A DNA stretch of 64,000 nt, taken from positions 170,517 through 234,516 of the forward strand of contig NZ_JYLN01000009.1 of assembly GCF_001439735.1 (NCBI RefSeq). The letters run 5' to 3'. Below, piece after piece: positions 49,268-59,500 of this stretch. The notes below the pieces were generated by a model. It had not been told where the DNA came from, ran no database searches, and worked only from the letters and a program-made list of their open reading frames with translations. The translations under genes were made by a program, and so were the position numbers. The DNA is from Pseudomonas paralactis. Lineage in GTDB: Bacteria > Pseudomonadota > Gammaproteobacteria > Pseudomonadales > Pseudomonadaceae. Numbering within the stretch: position 1 is the first letter of the stretch; each line of letters opens with the position of its first letter.

Positions 49268-50785
49268 TCAGCGCAGGTTGATGGTGGTGTTGACGCCATC
49301 GTTGACCGTGTCGTCATCAAACCAGCGGCTGGTGACGGTTTTGGTCTGGGTGTAGAACTGCACCACTTGCTTGCCGTACGGGCCGAGGTCGCCGAGCTTG
49401 GAACCACGGGAGCCGGTGAAACTGAAGAACGGCACTGGCACCGGAATCGGGATGTTGATGCCGACCTGGCCCACATCGATTTCGCTCTGGAATTTACGCG
49501 CCGCCGCACCGCTCTGGGTGAACAGGCCCGTGCCGTTGCCGAACGGGTTGGCGTTGACCAGCGCGATGGCTTCATCGAGGGTATCGACTTCCAGCACCAC
49601 CAGCACCGGGCCGAAGATTTCTTCGGTGTAGATGCGCATGTCAGTGGTTACGCCCGAGAACAGCGTCGGGCCGACAAAGTTGCCTTGCTCAAAACCCGGC
49701 ACCTTGATGTCGCGGCCGTCCAGCTCCAGCTTGGCGCCTTCTTTGACGCCGCTTTCGATCAGCTCAAGGATACGTGCCTTGGCGCGCTTGGAAATCACCG
49801 GGCCAACGTCCGTGCCGGCTTCGCTGCCGGCATTGACTTTAAGTTTTTGCGCCAGGGCCTTGAGGTCCGGCAGCCATTGCTTGGACGCACCCACCAGCAC
49901 CACCACCGAAGTGGCCATGCAACGCTGGCCCGCCGCGCCGAACCCGGCACCGACCAGGGCATTGAGGGTGTGCTCGCGATTGGCATCCGGCAGCACCACC
50001 GCGTGGTTCTTGGCGCCCATCATCGATTGCACGCGTTTGCCGTGCTTGCCGGCCAGGTCGTAGACATGGGTGCCCACAGCCGTCGAGCCGACGAAGGACA
50101 CCGCCTTGATGTCTTTGTGGGTGCACAGTGCATCCACCACGCTCTTGCCGCCGTGCACCACGTTGAGCACGCCCGCCGGTACGCCGGCTTCCAGCGCCAG
50201 TTCCACCAGCAGCATGGTCGACAACGGGTCTTGCTCGGAAGGCTTGAGTACGAAGGTATTACCGCAGGCAATCGCCATCGGGAACATCCACAGCGGAATC
50301 ATCGCCGGGAAGTTGAACGGGGTGATGCCGGCGCACACGCCGATAGGCTGGCGCAGGGTGTAGGTGTCCACGCCACCGGCAACGTTTTCGGCGAATTCGC
50401 CCATTTGCAGGGTGCCGATGGAACAGGCGTGTTCGACCACTTCCAGGCCACGGAAAATATCGCCCTCGGCATCGGCAATGGTCTTGCCCTGCTCGGCGCT
50501 GAGGACCACGGCGATACGCTTGGAATGTTCACGGATCAGGGCTTGCAGCTTGAGCATGATGCGCATCCGCGCACCGATCGGCGTCAGCTTCCAGGTCTGG
50601 AAGGCGCGATGGGCAGCGTCAATGGCAGCGTTGACTTCATCGGCAGTGGCGAACGGGACTTTGGCCAGCACTTGCTGGGTGGCCGGGTTGACGATGTCTT
50701 GCCACTCGGTGGTTTTGGACTCGACCCACTCGCCGTTGATCAGCAACTTGACCTGTTGCACGGAAATATCGGCAGATGCGTTCAT
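49268..50785 (-). CDS. mmsA: methylmalonate-semialdehyde dehydrogenase (acylating)
   Basis: 505 residues of the aldehyde dehydrogenase superfamily. GITPFNFPAMIPLWMFPMAI is the MmsA mark near residue 155, FVGSTAVG is the NAD loop and AAGQRCMATSVVV holds the catalytic Cys. It converts methylmalonate semialdehyde to propionyl-CoA with CoA and NAD. It forms mmsAB and is divergent from a LysR gene. Confidence 0.96.
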   Translation of the reverse strand: MNASADISVQQVKLLINGEWVESKTTEWQDIVNPATQQVLAKVPFATADEVNAAIDAAHRAFQTWKLTPIGARMRIMLKLQALIREHSKRIAVVLSAEQGKTIADAEGDIFRGLEVVEHACSIGTLQMGEFAENVAGGVDTYTLRQPIGVCAGITPFNFPAMIPLWMFPMAIACGNTFVLKPSEQDPLSTMLLVELALEAGVPAGVLNVVHGGKSVVDALCTHKDIKAVSFVGSTAVGTHVYDLAGKHGKRVQSMMGAKNHAVVLPDANREHTLNALVGAGFGAAGQRCMATSVVVLVGASKQWLPDLKALAQKLKVNAGSEAGTDVGPVISKRAKARILELIESGVKEGAKLELDGRDIKVPGFEQGNFVGPTLFSGVTTDMRIYTEEIFGPVLVVLEVDTLDEAIALVNANPFGNGTGLFTQSGAAARKFQSEIDVGQVGINIPIPVPVPFFSFTGSRGSKLGDLGPYGKQVVQFYTQTKTVTSRWFDDDTVNDGVNTTINLR

Positions 50786-50918
50786 GTGGTCTCCAGAATC
50801 TTGTAGTTATGCAGAGAACCAAGGCGTTGAATCGCCTTGAAGAATGAGGCGTTCGGACTGTTTTTGGAGTATAGATGTGCAAATCTCTAATAAGAACGCA
50901 CATAAAAGCCGGTCCAAT
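50786..50918. promoter_or_regulatory. mmsA-LysR divergent promoter region with two dyads
   Basis: AAGGCG-N6-CGCCTT at 50821-50838 and TGTGC-N17-GCACA at 50876-50902 lie in the 133-bp space between mmsA and its divergent LysR gene. Either may be the LysR operator. Confidence 0.5.
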
Positions 50919-51866
50919 ATGCAAAAAAACATCACCTCCCTGGGCGCCCTGAACTGGGATGACCTGAAGTTTTTCCTCGAAGTAGCCCGCACCCGCAAGG
51001 CCAGCGTGGCCGCCAAGCGCCTGGCGGTGGACTACACCACCGTGTCGCGGCGCATCAGTTCACTGGAAGTGTCCCTTGGTACGCTGCTGTTCGAAAAATC
51101 CCGGACCAACGGCTTCGTGCTCACTACCGAAGGCCAGCGTTTGCTCGGCTACGCCGAATCCATCGAAAGCACGCTGCACATGGCCTGCGAGCAAGTCTCC
51201 GGCTCGGGCGTGGCACTGTCCGGGCATGTGCGCATGGGCTGTACCGAAGGTTTCGGCAGCTTCTTTATCACCCCACAACTGAGCCATTTCGTCGACACCT
51301 ATCCCGCGATCTCGGTGGACATCCTGCCCCTGCCCCACTTCATCAGCCTGTCCAAGCGCGAAGCCGACATCGTCATCGCCCTGGAGCGCCCGGAACACGG
51401 GCCGTATGTGTGCTGCAAACTGTGCGACTACAAACTGCAGCTGTACGCCACCCAGGACTACCTCGACCAACACCCACCGATCCGCAAGCCTGCGGATTTG
51501 GCTGAGCATCCGTTTATCAGCTACGTGGATGACCTGGCGTTCAGCTCGGAGCTGCTGTACCTGGCCAACGTCGTACCCGGCGCCAGCGCGAGTTTGCGCA
51601 GTACCAGCGTGATCGCCCAGTACGTGGCGGCGCAGCAAGGCCGGTCGATGGCGATATTGCCGTGCTTTCTGGCCGCGCAGGACCCGCGCTTGTTGCCGGT
51701 GCTGGGAGAGCAGATTGCGATTACGCGGCAGTTCTGGATGTATTGCCGGGAGGATTTGAGGAAGTTGAAGCGGATTACGTTGTTGTGGGATTACATCCGC
51801 GAAGTGACTGAACAGAATCAGGGGTTGTTGATGGGGCAGACGCGGGAGATGCGGTTTGCGGACTGA
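50919..51866 (+). CDS. LysR-family regulator of mmsAB
   Basis: 315 residues. HTH at about 10-68 (LNWDDLKFFLEVARTRKASV, AAKRLAVDYTTVSRRISSLE), then the substrate domain from about 95 (SGHVRMGCTEGFGSFFI). Divergence from mmsAB suggests that it controls valine catabolism. P. aeruginosa uses the AraC-type MmsR instead, so the regulator differs between the two lineages. A REPIN begins one base after its TGA. Confidence 0.92.
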   Translation: MQKNITSLGALNWDDLKFFLEVARTRKASVAAKRLAVDYTTVSRRISSLEVSLGTLLFEKSRTNGFVLTTEGQRLLGYAESIESTLHMACEQVSGSGVALSGHVRMGCTEGFGSFFITPQLSHFVDTYPAISVDILPLPHFISLSKREADIVIALERPEHGPYVCCKLCDYKLQLYATQDYLDQHPPIRKPADLAEHPFISYVDDLAFSSELLYLANVVPGASASLRSTSVIAQYVAAQQGRSMAILPCFLAAQDPRLLPVLGEQIAITRQFWMYCREDLRKLKRITLLWDYIREVTEQNQGLLMGQTREMRFAD

Positions 51867-51957
51867 ATGTGGGAGCTGGCTTGCCTGCGATAGCGGTGCA
51901 TCAGCAAAAGCTATATCTCCCGATCAACCGCCATCGCAGGCAAGCCAGCTCCCACAT
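51867..51957. repeat. REPIN, class A
   Basis: Arms ATGTGGGAGCTGGCTTGCCT and AGGCAAGCCAGCTCCCACAT. It begins on the base after the LysR stop codon and lies before the convergent yfiB. Confidence 0.9.
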
Positions 51958-51993
51958 ATTGAATGCATTTCAGCTGGGGGAAGGAGAACCCGC

Positions 51994-52494
51994 TTAGTCT
52001 GCGATCACTACGATCGACACCCGGCGATTCTCGGTGCGGCCCGCTGTCGTCGTATTCGGCGCCACCGGCTCGCTGCTGCCCAGGCCGCGCAGTTGGATGT
52101 TTTCTTCTTTCATCCCCACGCGGGTCAGCACCTTGCCCACGCTTTTGGCGCGGCGCAGGGACAGTGCCACGTTGTAGGGTTCTTTGCCGGAGGCGTCGGT
52201 GTGGCCGTCGACACGCACACGCTCGATACCCGCACCTACCAGGGCCTGGCCGATGCGTTCGACGATGTCGGTACTGGGTTTATTGAGGGTTTCGACGTCG
52301 CTGCCAAACAAGACTTTACCGGACAGGCCGAAGGCCCAGCCCTCGTCGGTCAGCTCGAAGCCTTGCTGCTTGAGCACGGCGACTTGCGCCGGGGTGAGGC
52401 CCTTGGGTGGTGGCGTCTGGCAGCCGCTGAGGGCCAGGAAGGCAAAGAGTAAGGAAATAAATAAAACGCGTGTGTTAGCGAACAAGGGAATCAA
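51994..52494 (-). CDS. yfiB: OmpA-family lipoprotein YfiB
   Basis: 166 residues. A lipobox LSGC places the lipidated Cys at residue 25; the OmpA_C domain covers about 50-165, with VRVDGHTDASGKEPYNVALS, RRAKSV and TENRRVSIVV for peptidoglycan binding. It sequesters YfiR at the outer membrane and so releases YfiN. A TTG at 52494 overlaps the yfiN stop; a second TTG at 52485 has better spacing from AGGAG, so the start is uncertain. Last gene of yfiRNB. Confidence 0.93.
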   Translation of the reverse strand: MIPLFANTRVLFISLLFAFLALSGCQTPPPKGLTPAQVAVLKQQGFELTDEGWAFGLSGKVLFGSDVETLNKPSTDIVERIGQALVGAGIERVRVDGHTDASGKEPYNVALSLRRAKSVGKVLTRVGMKEENIQLRGLGSSEPVAPNTTTAGRTENRRVSIVVIAD

Positions 52495-53753
52495 CTCCTG
52501 TGTTGAACGTTGACGACGGGATGCTCCGACTCCGCCGTTTGCTGGCCGCCTGAAGACAGGCGTTTGGCCTGGTACATCGCCGCATCGGCGGCGTTGAGCA
52601 AGGTGCCGGGAGTGGCGCCATGATCGGGATAAATGGCAATACCGATGCTGAGGGAGGTCAACACTTGGGTATCGCCTGGCAGGGGGATCGGCATGTCCAT
52701 GCTGGCAATGATTTTGTCGGCGATGCGATGGGCGTCTTCGGCCTTGTGCAGCGGCGCCAGCAATACCGCAAATTCATCCCCGCCCAACCGCGCCACCAGA
52801 TCATCCTCGCGCAGTTGCGCACGCACGCGGTCGGCAACGGCCACCAGCACGGCGTCGCCGGCAGCGTGACCGAAGCTGTCGTTGATGTCTTTGAAACGGT
52901 CGCTGTCGAGGAACAACACCGCCACTCGCTCGTTGACCTTGGCGGCGCTGCGCAAGGCGCGGATCAGGCGGCCTTCGAAGAACGCGCGGTTGGGCAGGCC
53001 GGTGAGGCTGTCGTGGCTGGCCTGGTGGGCCAGGGTTTCGTTTTCACTCTGCAGATGGCTTTGCCATGCCTCCATCTCACCGAGCAGGGCGTTGAAGTCG
53101 CTGCCCAGGCTGTCGAGTTCGGCGATCTGCGCCGAGGGTACGCGGCGGTCGAAGTCTCGCTCGCTGCGGGCGGCGTGGGCGACGGCAGCCAGGCGTTGCA
53201 ATGGCACGGTGATACCATTCAATAGACGCCGCGACAGGTGCAATGCCACCCAGGCGCTGAGCGCTGTGCAGATCAGAATCCCGACCAGGCCGCTGAGCAA
53301 AAAGCGCAACAGGCTGCCACCGTGGCCGACCAGATGGATGCTGCCCACAGTTTGCCCCTGGCGCAGAATCGGCTGGCTGATGGGCTGTTCGAGCAGGGCG
53401 TGCGCTATTTGCAGCTCGACCCGTGACAACATGCCGGTTTCCGGGCGAACCCAGCGCGCCAGCAGCTTGCCGTTGATATCAAATACTTCTGCCTGGGCCA
53501 CTTCTTCGGTGGAGGCAATCAGGCTCAGGGCTTCGGTGGCCGCCGCGCTGTCGTTGAACACCACGGCCGCTTCCACGGTGTAGTTGATGGAGCGGGCGAT
53601 CAGGTGCAGGTTGTGCTCGGCGTAAACCCGCAGGGCAAGCACGCCGAGCAGGGTCAGGGACACACTGGCCAGGGTGACCGCCACCAGCGCCAGGATCATA
53701 TGCCCGCGAGCAATCACCGAACGCAGGGTCGGCCGCACTTTATCGCGGCTCAT
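52491..53753 (-). CDS. yfiN: membrane diguanylate cyclase YfiN (TpbB)
   Basis: 420 residues. TM1 at about 19-41, a periplasmic PAS-like domain at about 42-147, TM2 at about 148-172, HAMP to about 225, then GGDEF with ARLGGDEFAV (GGDEF at 324-328) and an intact I-site R315-D318 (REDD) for product inhibition. It makes c-di-GMP and promotes biofilm and small-colony phenotypes in P. aeruginosa. YfiR represses it from the periplasm. Overlaps yfiR by four bases. Confidence 0.96.
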   Translation of the reverse strand: MSRDKVRPTLRSVIARGHMILALVAVTLASVSLTLLGVLALRVYAEHNLHLIARSINYTVEAAVVFNDSAAATEALSLIASTEEVAQAEVFDINGKLLARWVRPETGMLSRVELQIAHALLEQPISQPILRQGQTVGSIHLVGHGGSLLRFLLSGLVGILICTALSAWVALHLSRRLLNGITVPLQRLAAVAHAARSERDFDRRVPSAQIAELDSLGSDFNALLGEMEAWQSHLQSENETLAHQASHDSLTGLPNRAFFEGRLIRALRSAAKVNERVAVLFLDSDRFKDINDSFGHAAGDAVLVAVADRVRAQLREDDLVARLGGDEFAVLLAPLHKAEDAHRIADKIIASMDMPIPLPGDTQVLTSLSIGIAIYPDHGATPGTLLNAADAAMYQAKRLSSGGQQTAESEHPVVNVQHRS

Positions 53754-54316
53754 GAGCCAGGCGCTCGACGGCGAGACAACTGCAACACACTGGGATGGAT
53801 ACGCACGCCGCTGCGGGCGACGGAATCCAGGTTGACCTCGAACGACACCTGCTCATCGCTGACACGCAGGCAGAACAGGCTGCCCACCGTGCATTGGTCG
53901 CCCCCTTCGCTGATGCTGAGCACAGGGTGGCCAATCAATGAAGTAAACAGGCGGCTGCGTTCCTCAGGCGTGATTTTGCCGATGTAGATCGCGTCGCAGG
54001 CATTGACGATATCCGGATGATCGACCAGCAGGCGCCGCACCCGCACCGGACGACCGGTGGCCTGGGTAGTGCCTTTGACCAGGTCATCGGTGTACTGAGT
54101 CGGCCCGACAATGCACAGCCGCAATTGCGCAGGCTCCACCGGCCACCGCGCGTAGCTGAGAATACCCAGCACGACCTGGGTGACCGCCTGGGCGCGCTGC
54201 TCGGCGAGGCTGGGCGTCTGCGCCCATACCTGCGGCGCGAGCAGGCACAGAACCGCCACCCGCAACATGCGTCTCCAGCTCAAACTGCGCTCTGTGGGCG
54301 AGACAGCCACGTTCAT
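53750..54316 (-). CDS. yfiR: periplasmic YfiN repressor YfiR
   Basis: 188 residues with a signal peptide (about 1-33). Four cysteines at about C68, C107, C142 and C149 match the two disulfides of YfiR: QLRLCIVG, NACDAIYIG and DQCTVGSLFCLRV. It binds the YfiN periplasmic domain and keeps the cyclase off; reducing conditions or YfiB release it. First gene of yfiR-yfiN-yfiB (minus strand). Confidence 0.95.
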   Translation of the reverse strand: MNVAVSPTERSLSWRRMLRVAVLCLLAPQVWAQTPSLAEQRAQAVTQVVLGILSYARWPVEPAQLRLCIVGPTQYTDDLVKGTTQATGRPVRVRRLLVDHPDIVNACDAIYIGKITPEERSRLFTSLIGHPVLSISEGGDQCTVGSLFCLRVSDEQVSFEVNLDSVARSGVRIHPSVLQLSRRRAPGS

Positions 54317-54458
54317 GCAGCACTTCTCTCAGGTATTTTCCAGGGTGATGCCGCAACGATAGCACAGCGGCGGGAACCCCCGCGCAGCACGGCTGGCACG
54401 GGGCCTACTATTTTTTCAGAAAAATCAGACATCTGAATCAGAAATATTTCATGACCTG

Positions 54459-56528
54459 TCAGTCAGTTTTTTCCGGTGCGGCGTCCAACTCCAGCATCAA
54501 CCCGCTCAAACGCTTGACCTTGCGCCGTACCGCCTCTTCAAACACACCACCCCGGGGCTCGATCAAGCTGAACCAGCGCTTGGCGCGGGTAATACCGGTA
54601 TAGATCAATTCTTTAGTCAGCACCGGGTTCAAAGCATCCGGCAGGATCAGCGCCGTATGGGTGAACTCCGAGCCCTGGGATTTGTGCACGGTCATCGCAT
54701 ACACGGTTTCTACATCATTCAAGCGGCTGGGCAGCACGAAACGTACGCCACCCTGGCCATCGTTACGTGGGAAGGCCACGCGTAGGACGTGGGGGCCGCC
54801 ATCGCTTTCGGGCAGTTTCAGCGCGATGCCGATGTCTCCGTTCATCAGGCCCAAGCCATAATCGTTACGGGTCATCAAGACCGGACGGCCCTCGTACCAC
54901 TGCTCGTCGCCTTCGATCAGGCGGACTTTGCGCAGGGCCGCGGTGATGCGCTGGTTCAGCCCTTCAACCCCCCAGGGCCCTTTGCGCACGGCACAGAGCA
55001 ATTGGAACGCATCAAAGGCTTGCAACAACTGTTGCGCCCAATGGGTCCAGGCCGGGTCATCGCGCGGCGTATCCAGAGGTGGGCGTGCCGATTGCAGCAG
55101 GTTCAGGTAGTAGCGATAACCCTGGGCGCCGTCGCCCTGCCCGTCCAGCACCAAGCGCTCAAGGGCGTGGTCATGCTCGCCCTTGAGGCTTAGGCAAAAC
55201 AGATCGTCATGACGGCGCGCGGCCAGCAGTTGACGTGCCTCTTCGGCATTTTGCTGGTTGACCCAGCGCGCTAACTGGCCGATGCCGCTGCCTTCGCCGA
55301 AACGACGCGAATAGCGCAGCATCACCACCTGCTGGGCCAGGGGATGACTGGCGTCGAGGTCTTCGTGCAGGCCGCTGGCACTGAGGTCTTCGCCGCTGAC
55401 CGCTTGCAGCCATTGCCGAGTCTGCGGGCTGTACCAGCCAGCTTCGGCGTCACGGCACAAATCGCCGAGCACCGCACCGGCCTCCACCGACGCCAACTGG
55501 TCCTTGTCGCCCAGCAATACCAGACGCGCATGGGGCGGCAAGGCGTCGAGCAGGTTGGCCATCATTTCCAGGTCAATCATCGAGGCTTCATCCACCACCA
55601 GCACGTCCAGCGGCAATGGATTACCCAGGTGATGCCGGAAGTGGCGGGTGCCCGGACGGCTGCCCAACAGGCGGTGAACCGTGGTGACCTGGGTCGGGAT
55701 TTTTTCCCGCACGCTGTCGGGCACGGTCAGCGACAGCACTTGCTGGCTGATGGATTCGGTCAGTCGCGCAGCCGCTTTACCGGTCGGGGCAGCCAGGCGA
55801 ATGCGCAGCGGGCTGCCGGACTCCACAGCGGGTGCCTGCAGCAGCGCGAGCAGGCGCACCACGGTGGTGGTCTTGCCGGTGCCGGGGCCGCCGGTGACGA
55901 TACTGAAGGCGCCGCGGGTTGCCAGGGCACAGGCAAGTTTTTGCCAGTCAATTACACCGTCGGGCGCCGGTTGGTCGAACAGGCGGTTGAGGCGTTGTGG
56001 CAAATCGGCAGCTGCGGGCTCCACGTTCGCAAGGCGCAGGCGCAGGGCGCGATCGATACGGCGCTCGTAGGTCCAGTAGCGGCGCAGGTACAGGCGCTTG
56101 CCAGACAACACCAACGGACGACTCTGGGCCGCGTCGCTGCCATCGACCGCCAGCGCTACCAATGGGCTGCTCGCCAGGGCATGGCACCAATGGGCACCGT
56201 CCAGGCCGTGCAGCAATTGCGACGGCAGCAGCATGGCGCCCGTGTGCAGGTCGCCTTCGGGCGGCAATGACAGGGCGAAGTCAGGCGCCTTGAGGGTTTC
56301 GAACAGGTCAAGGCAGACGTGACCATGGCCCAGTTGATGGCTGGTCAAGGCGGCCGCCAACAAAACCAAGGGATCGGCCTGGGCGTCAAGCTCATGCAGG
56401 AAGCCGACGAAGGCTTTGTCCAAGGCCCGCAACCAGCCACGCTCGACCCAACGCTCAAGCAACTGCACCAGGTCGATGGCGCGACTCAGCGGTGCCAGCT
56501 CCTCCAGCGGTAACGGCGACAGGCTCAT
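54459..56528 (-). CDS. recD: exonuclease V alpha subunit RecD
   Basis: 689 residues, superfamily 1B helicase. Walker A is VTGGPGTGKTT at about 211-221, with LVVDEASMIDLEMM (Walker B, helicase II), LLGDKDQLASVEAGAVLGD (III) and the C-terminal TVHKSQGSEF (V) and YTGITRA (VI) motifs. It is the 5'-3' motor of RecBCD and regulates Chi response. Its ATG overlaps the recB stop (ATGA). Confidence 0.96.
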   Translation of the reverse strand: MSLSPLPLEELAPLSRAIDLVQLLERWVERGWLRALDKAFVGFLHELDAQADPLVLLAAALTSHQLGHGHVCLDLFETLKAPDFALSLPPEGDLHTGAMLLPSQLLHGLDGAHWCHALASSPLVALAVDGSDAAQSRPLVLSGKRLYLRRYWTYERRIDRALRLRLANVEPAAADLPQRLNRLFDQPAPDGVIDWQKLACALATRGAFSIVTGGPGTGKTTTVVRLLALLQAPAVESGSPLRIRLAAPTGKAAARLTESISQQVLSLTVPDSVREKIPTQVTTVHRLLGSRPGTRHFRHHLGNPLPLDVLVVDEASMIDLEMMANLLDALPPHARLVLLGDKDQLASVEAGAVLGDLCRDAEAGWYSPQTRQWLQAVSGEDLSASGLHEDLDASHPLAQQVVMLRYSRRFGEGSGIGQLARWVNQQNAEEARQLLAARRHDDLFCLSLKGEHDHALERLVLDGQGDGAQGYRYYLNLLQSARPPLDTPRDDPAWTHWAQQLLQAFDAFQLLCAVRKGPWGVEGLNQRITAALRKVRLIEGDEQWYEGRPVLMTRNDYGLGLMNGDIGIALKLPESDGGPHVLRVAFPRNDGQGGVRFVLPSRLNDVETVYAMTVHKSQGSEFTHTALILPDALNPVLTKELIYTGITRAKRWFSLIEPRGGVFEEAVRRKVKRLSGLMLELDAAPEKTD

Positions 56529-59500
56529 AGCAACACTCCTTGTTCCCAGACGGGCTCGACCTTGGGCGGGATAGGCTTGCCCTGGAACAGCAGATCCAGA
56601 CTTTCGATCAGTTCGCGGGGCGGCCGGGTAAAATACGCCCCCTGGCTCACCGACTGGGTGCCACGCAGAAACAGGTACAGAGCGCCGCCGACGTGCTGGT
56701 CGTAGTCATAATCCGGCAGGCGCGCCTTGAGCTGGCGGTGCAGGGCCAGCAGGTAGAGTACGTATTGCAGGTCGTACCGATGCTCAAGAATCGAGTGCTC
56801 CATGGCTTGCTGGGTGTAGGCCGAATCGTCGGGGCCGAGCCAGTTGGATTTGTAGTCCGCCACGTAGTAGCGGCCATCGTGTTCGAACGTCAGGTCGATA
56901 AAACCCTTGAACATGCCGTTGAGCAGCACCGGCTCAGCGGCCACACGGGAAACACCGCCGTGGGTGTGCTGGCACACCAGTTTGTCGAGGGCCAGCACAT
57001 CGACTTTGTGACTGGCGAACCAGAACTCCATTTCGATCTGGTACTGCTGAAGGCCGCTTAAGGTCACGTGGTCGTTGTACAGCGGCAACGGCGTTTGCAA
57101 CAGATGACCCAACCAACCGCTGAGGGTGACGATCCAGCCTTCCCAGTTGCGGCGGTTACAGCGTGCGCCCACGGCTTTTTCGATGGCCTCGGGTGTCACG
57201 TTGAACCCCTCTTCACCGGCCCATTCCAACAAGCCGTGGAGGAAGGTGCCTGGATTAGGACCGCGTGGGAAACGATGAATATCGCCGCCAGGCGCCACCA
57301 CTTCCCGTGGCGCATCGGGGTCTAGGCGTTCGTCATCGAACAGTTTCTGGGCCTGGGGGCTTTCCGGTGCTTCGAGGCTGGCGGCGCTCATGCTGTCGCC
57401 AATGCGCAAGGCACTGTAGGAGGCAATCCACCAGTTTTCCGCAGCCTTGCGTTTGGGCAGCAGCGGCGCGAGCAAGGTCGCTTCATTGCGCGGTGGCTGG
57501 AACAGGATGTCCTGGATATCCGGCACAAGGCCATAACGGATAGCCGGGCACCCTTCCTGTAAATCCAACAACCAGCGCGCCAGCCCGGTGGACTCGCCCA
57601 ACGACGTGCCGCCTCCCAGCAAATAGCCGAATGCCGACAGATGCAAGACCGAGCTGCTGTTATTGCCGCGCTTTAGGTCGGCAATGCCCAGCCAGCAGGC
57701 GTGTTTGGCGCGGGTCAAGGCCACGTAGAACAAACGCAGGTCTTCGGCCAGGCGCTCGTCATCGGCCAGGGCAATCAGTTCGGCCGTCGGCCGCAGGCTC
57801 ACTTGGGACTTGCCGTGTTCATCGTGGTAATGCAGCGGCAAGCGACTGCCATCCACCGGTTTGGCCGAACAGATGAAGGGCAGGAACACCAGGTCGTATT
57901 CCAGGCCCTTGGATTTGTGAATGGTCACCACCTTGACCAATTGCTCATCGCTTTCCAGACGCAGGATCTGTTCTTCACCGGCCTGGCCCGACAGCGCCAA
58001 GTGTTCGGCCAGGTGGCGGATCAATGCCTGTTCACCATCGAGTTCCGACGCGGCTTGTTGCAGCAACTCACTAAGGTGCAACAGGTTGGTCAGCACCCGC
58101 TCACCGTCACTGCGGGCGATAAGGGTTTGCGGCAGCTTGAAGTCGTGGAGCAGGCGACGCAGCATCGGCAACACGCCCTGGGTGCGCCAGATTGCGCGGT
58201 AGCCACGGAACTGCATCACGCGCGATTCCCACGCCAATTCGTCCTGGTTCAGACGCTCCAGTTCCGTCAGGGACAGGTTCAGGGTGACGCAGGCCAGCGC
58301 GGCGCGCAGCGGGCGTTCGACATCCGGCTCGGCGCAGGCCTTGAGCCAGGCCAGCAGGTCGTGAGCTTCCTGGGCGGCGAACACCGAGTCTTTATCCGAC
58401 AGGTACACACTGCGCACGCCACGGCTGGCCAACTCGGCGCGCACGGCCTGGGCTTCCTTGCCGTCGCGCACAAGGATGGCGATGTCTGACGGCAATACAC
58501 CCTTGAGGTTGCCCTCTTTTACAAAACTGGCTGTGCCTTGTTGCCCACTATTGAGCAACGCAACGATCTGCGTGGCGCAGGCTGCGGCAAGGTGCTGACG
58601 GTAAACCGCAGTGGAAATCGGCTGGTCGGTCGGCAGGTGCCACAGGTTCATGGCCGGCATTGGTTGGCCGTCGACGTGCAGGTGTTCGCTGCGGCCCTGG
58701 GACAGCACCGGGTGAAACGGCACCGGGTTATCCCCATTGGGCTCACGGAACAGGAACGCACCACGACCGGTTTCCGCACGCTGGAACACGTGGTTCACCG
58801 CCTCGACCATCGCATGGCTGGAGCGGAAGTTGGTGCCCAGGGTGTGATGACGGCCGGTGGTGGACTGCCGAGCGCGCAAGTAGGTATAGATATCGGCGCC
58901 GCGAAAGGCGTAGATCGCTTGTTTGGGATCGCCGATCAGGAACAGGCCACTATCCACGTGGTTTTCATCGATGCGGTAGATGCTGTCGAAGATGCTGTAT
59001 TGCACCGGGTCGGTGTCTTGAAACTCATCAATCAGCGCCACCGGGAACTGCTCACGGATCACACTGGCCAGACGCTCGCCACCGTCGGCCTGAAGGGCGG
59101 CGTTGAGGCGGATCAGCATGTCGTCAAAACCCATCTCGGCGCGGCGACGTTTCTCTTCCTCGAAGCGTTTGCCGACCCAGCCGGCAGCGTGTTGCAGCAC
59201 CGCCGCGTCGGGCGTTGGCAAGGCGTCGAGGCTGGCTTTGAGGCTGGCCATGGCCTCGATGCCAGGGTGCTGCGGCGGCTCGCCTTTCCACGCTTCGGCC
59301 ATGCCGTCAGGCGTCAGGCGGGTGAAGCCGGTGCCGATGTCCAGTTGTTCCAGGGTTTCGTCAGCGGCCCAGGCGCTGATCTTTTCGAACCAGGGCTCGA
59401 AGTAGCGCGCTTGCATCTTGCGCCCATCGACGGCTTTGGCGGCGACGGCTTGCAGGCAGATATCCCGCAGCTCGGCGGCCCATTGTTGCCACGGTGCCTT

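Noticed and set aside
48656..50806. 716-codon plus-strand frame across mmsB and mmsA
   Set aside because: Antisense to mmsAB; product is Gly/His/Gln-rich and without domain.
8406..51957. CRISPR array from the many repeats
   Set aside because: Repeats are REP doublets scattered singly between genes, not a regular array with spacers.
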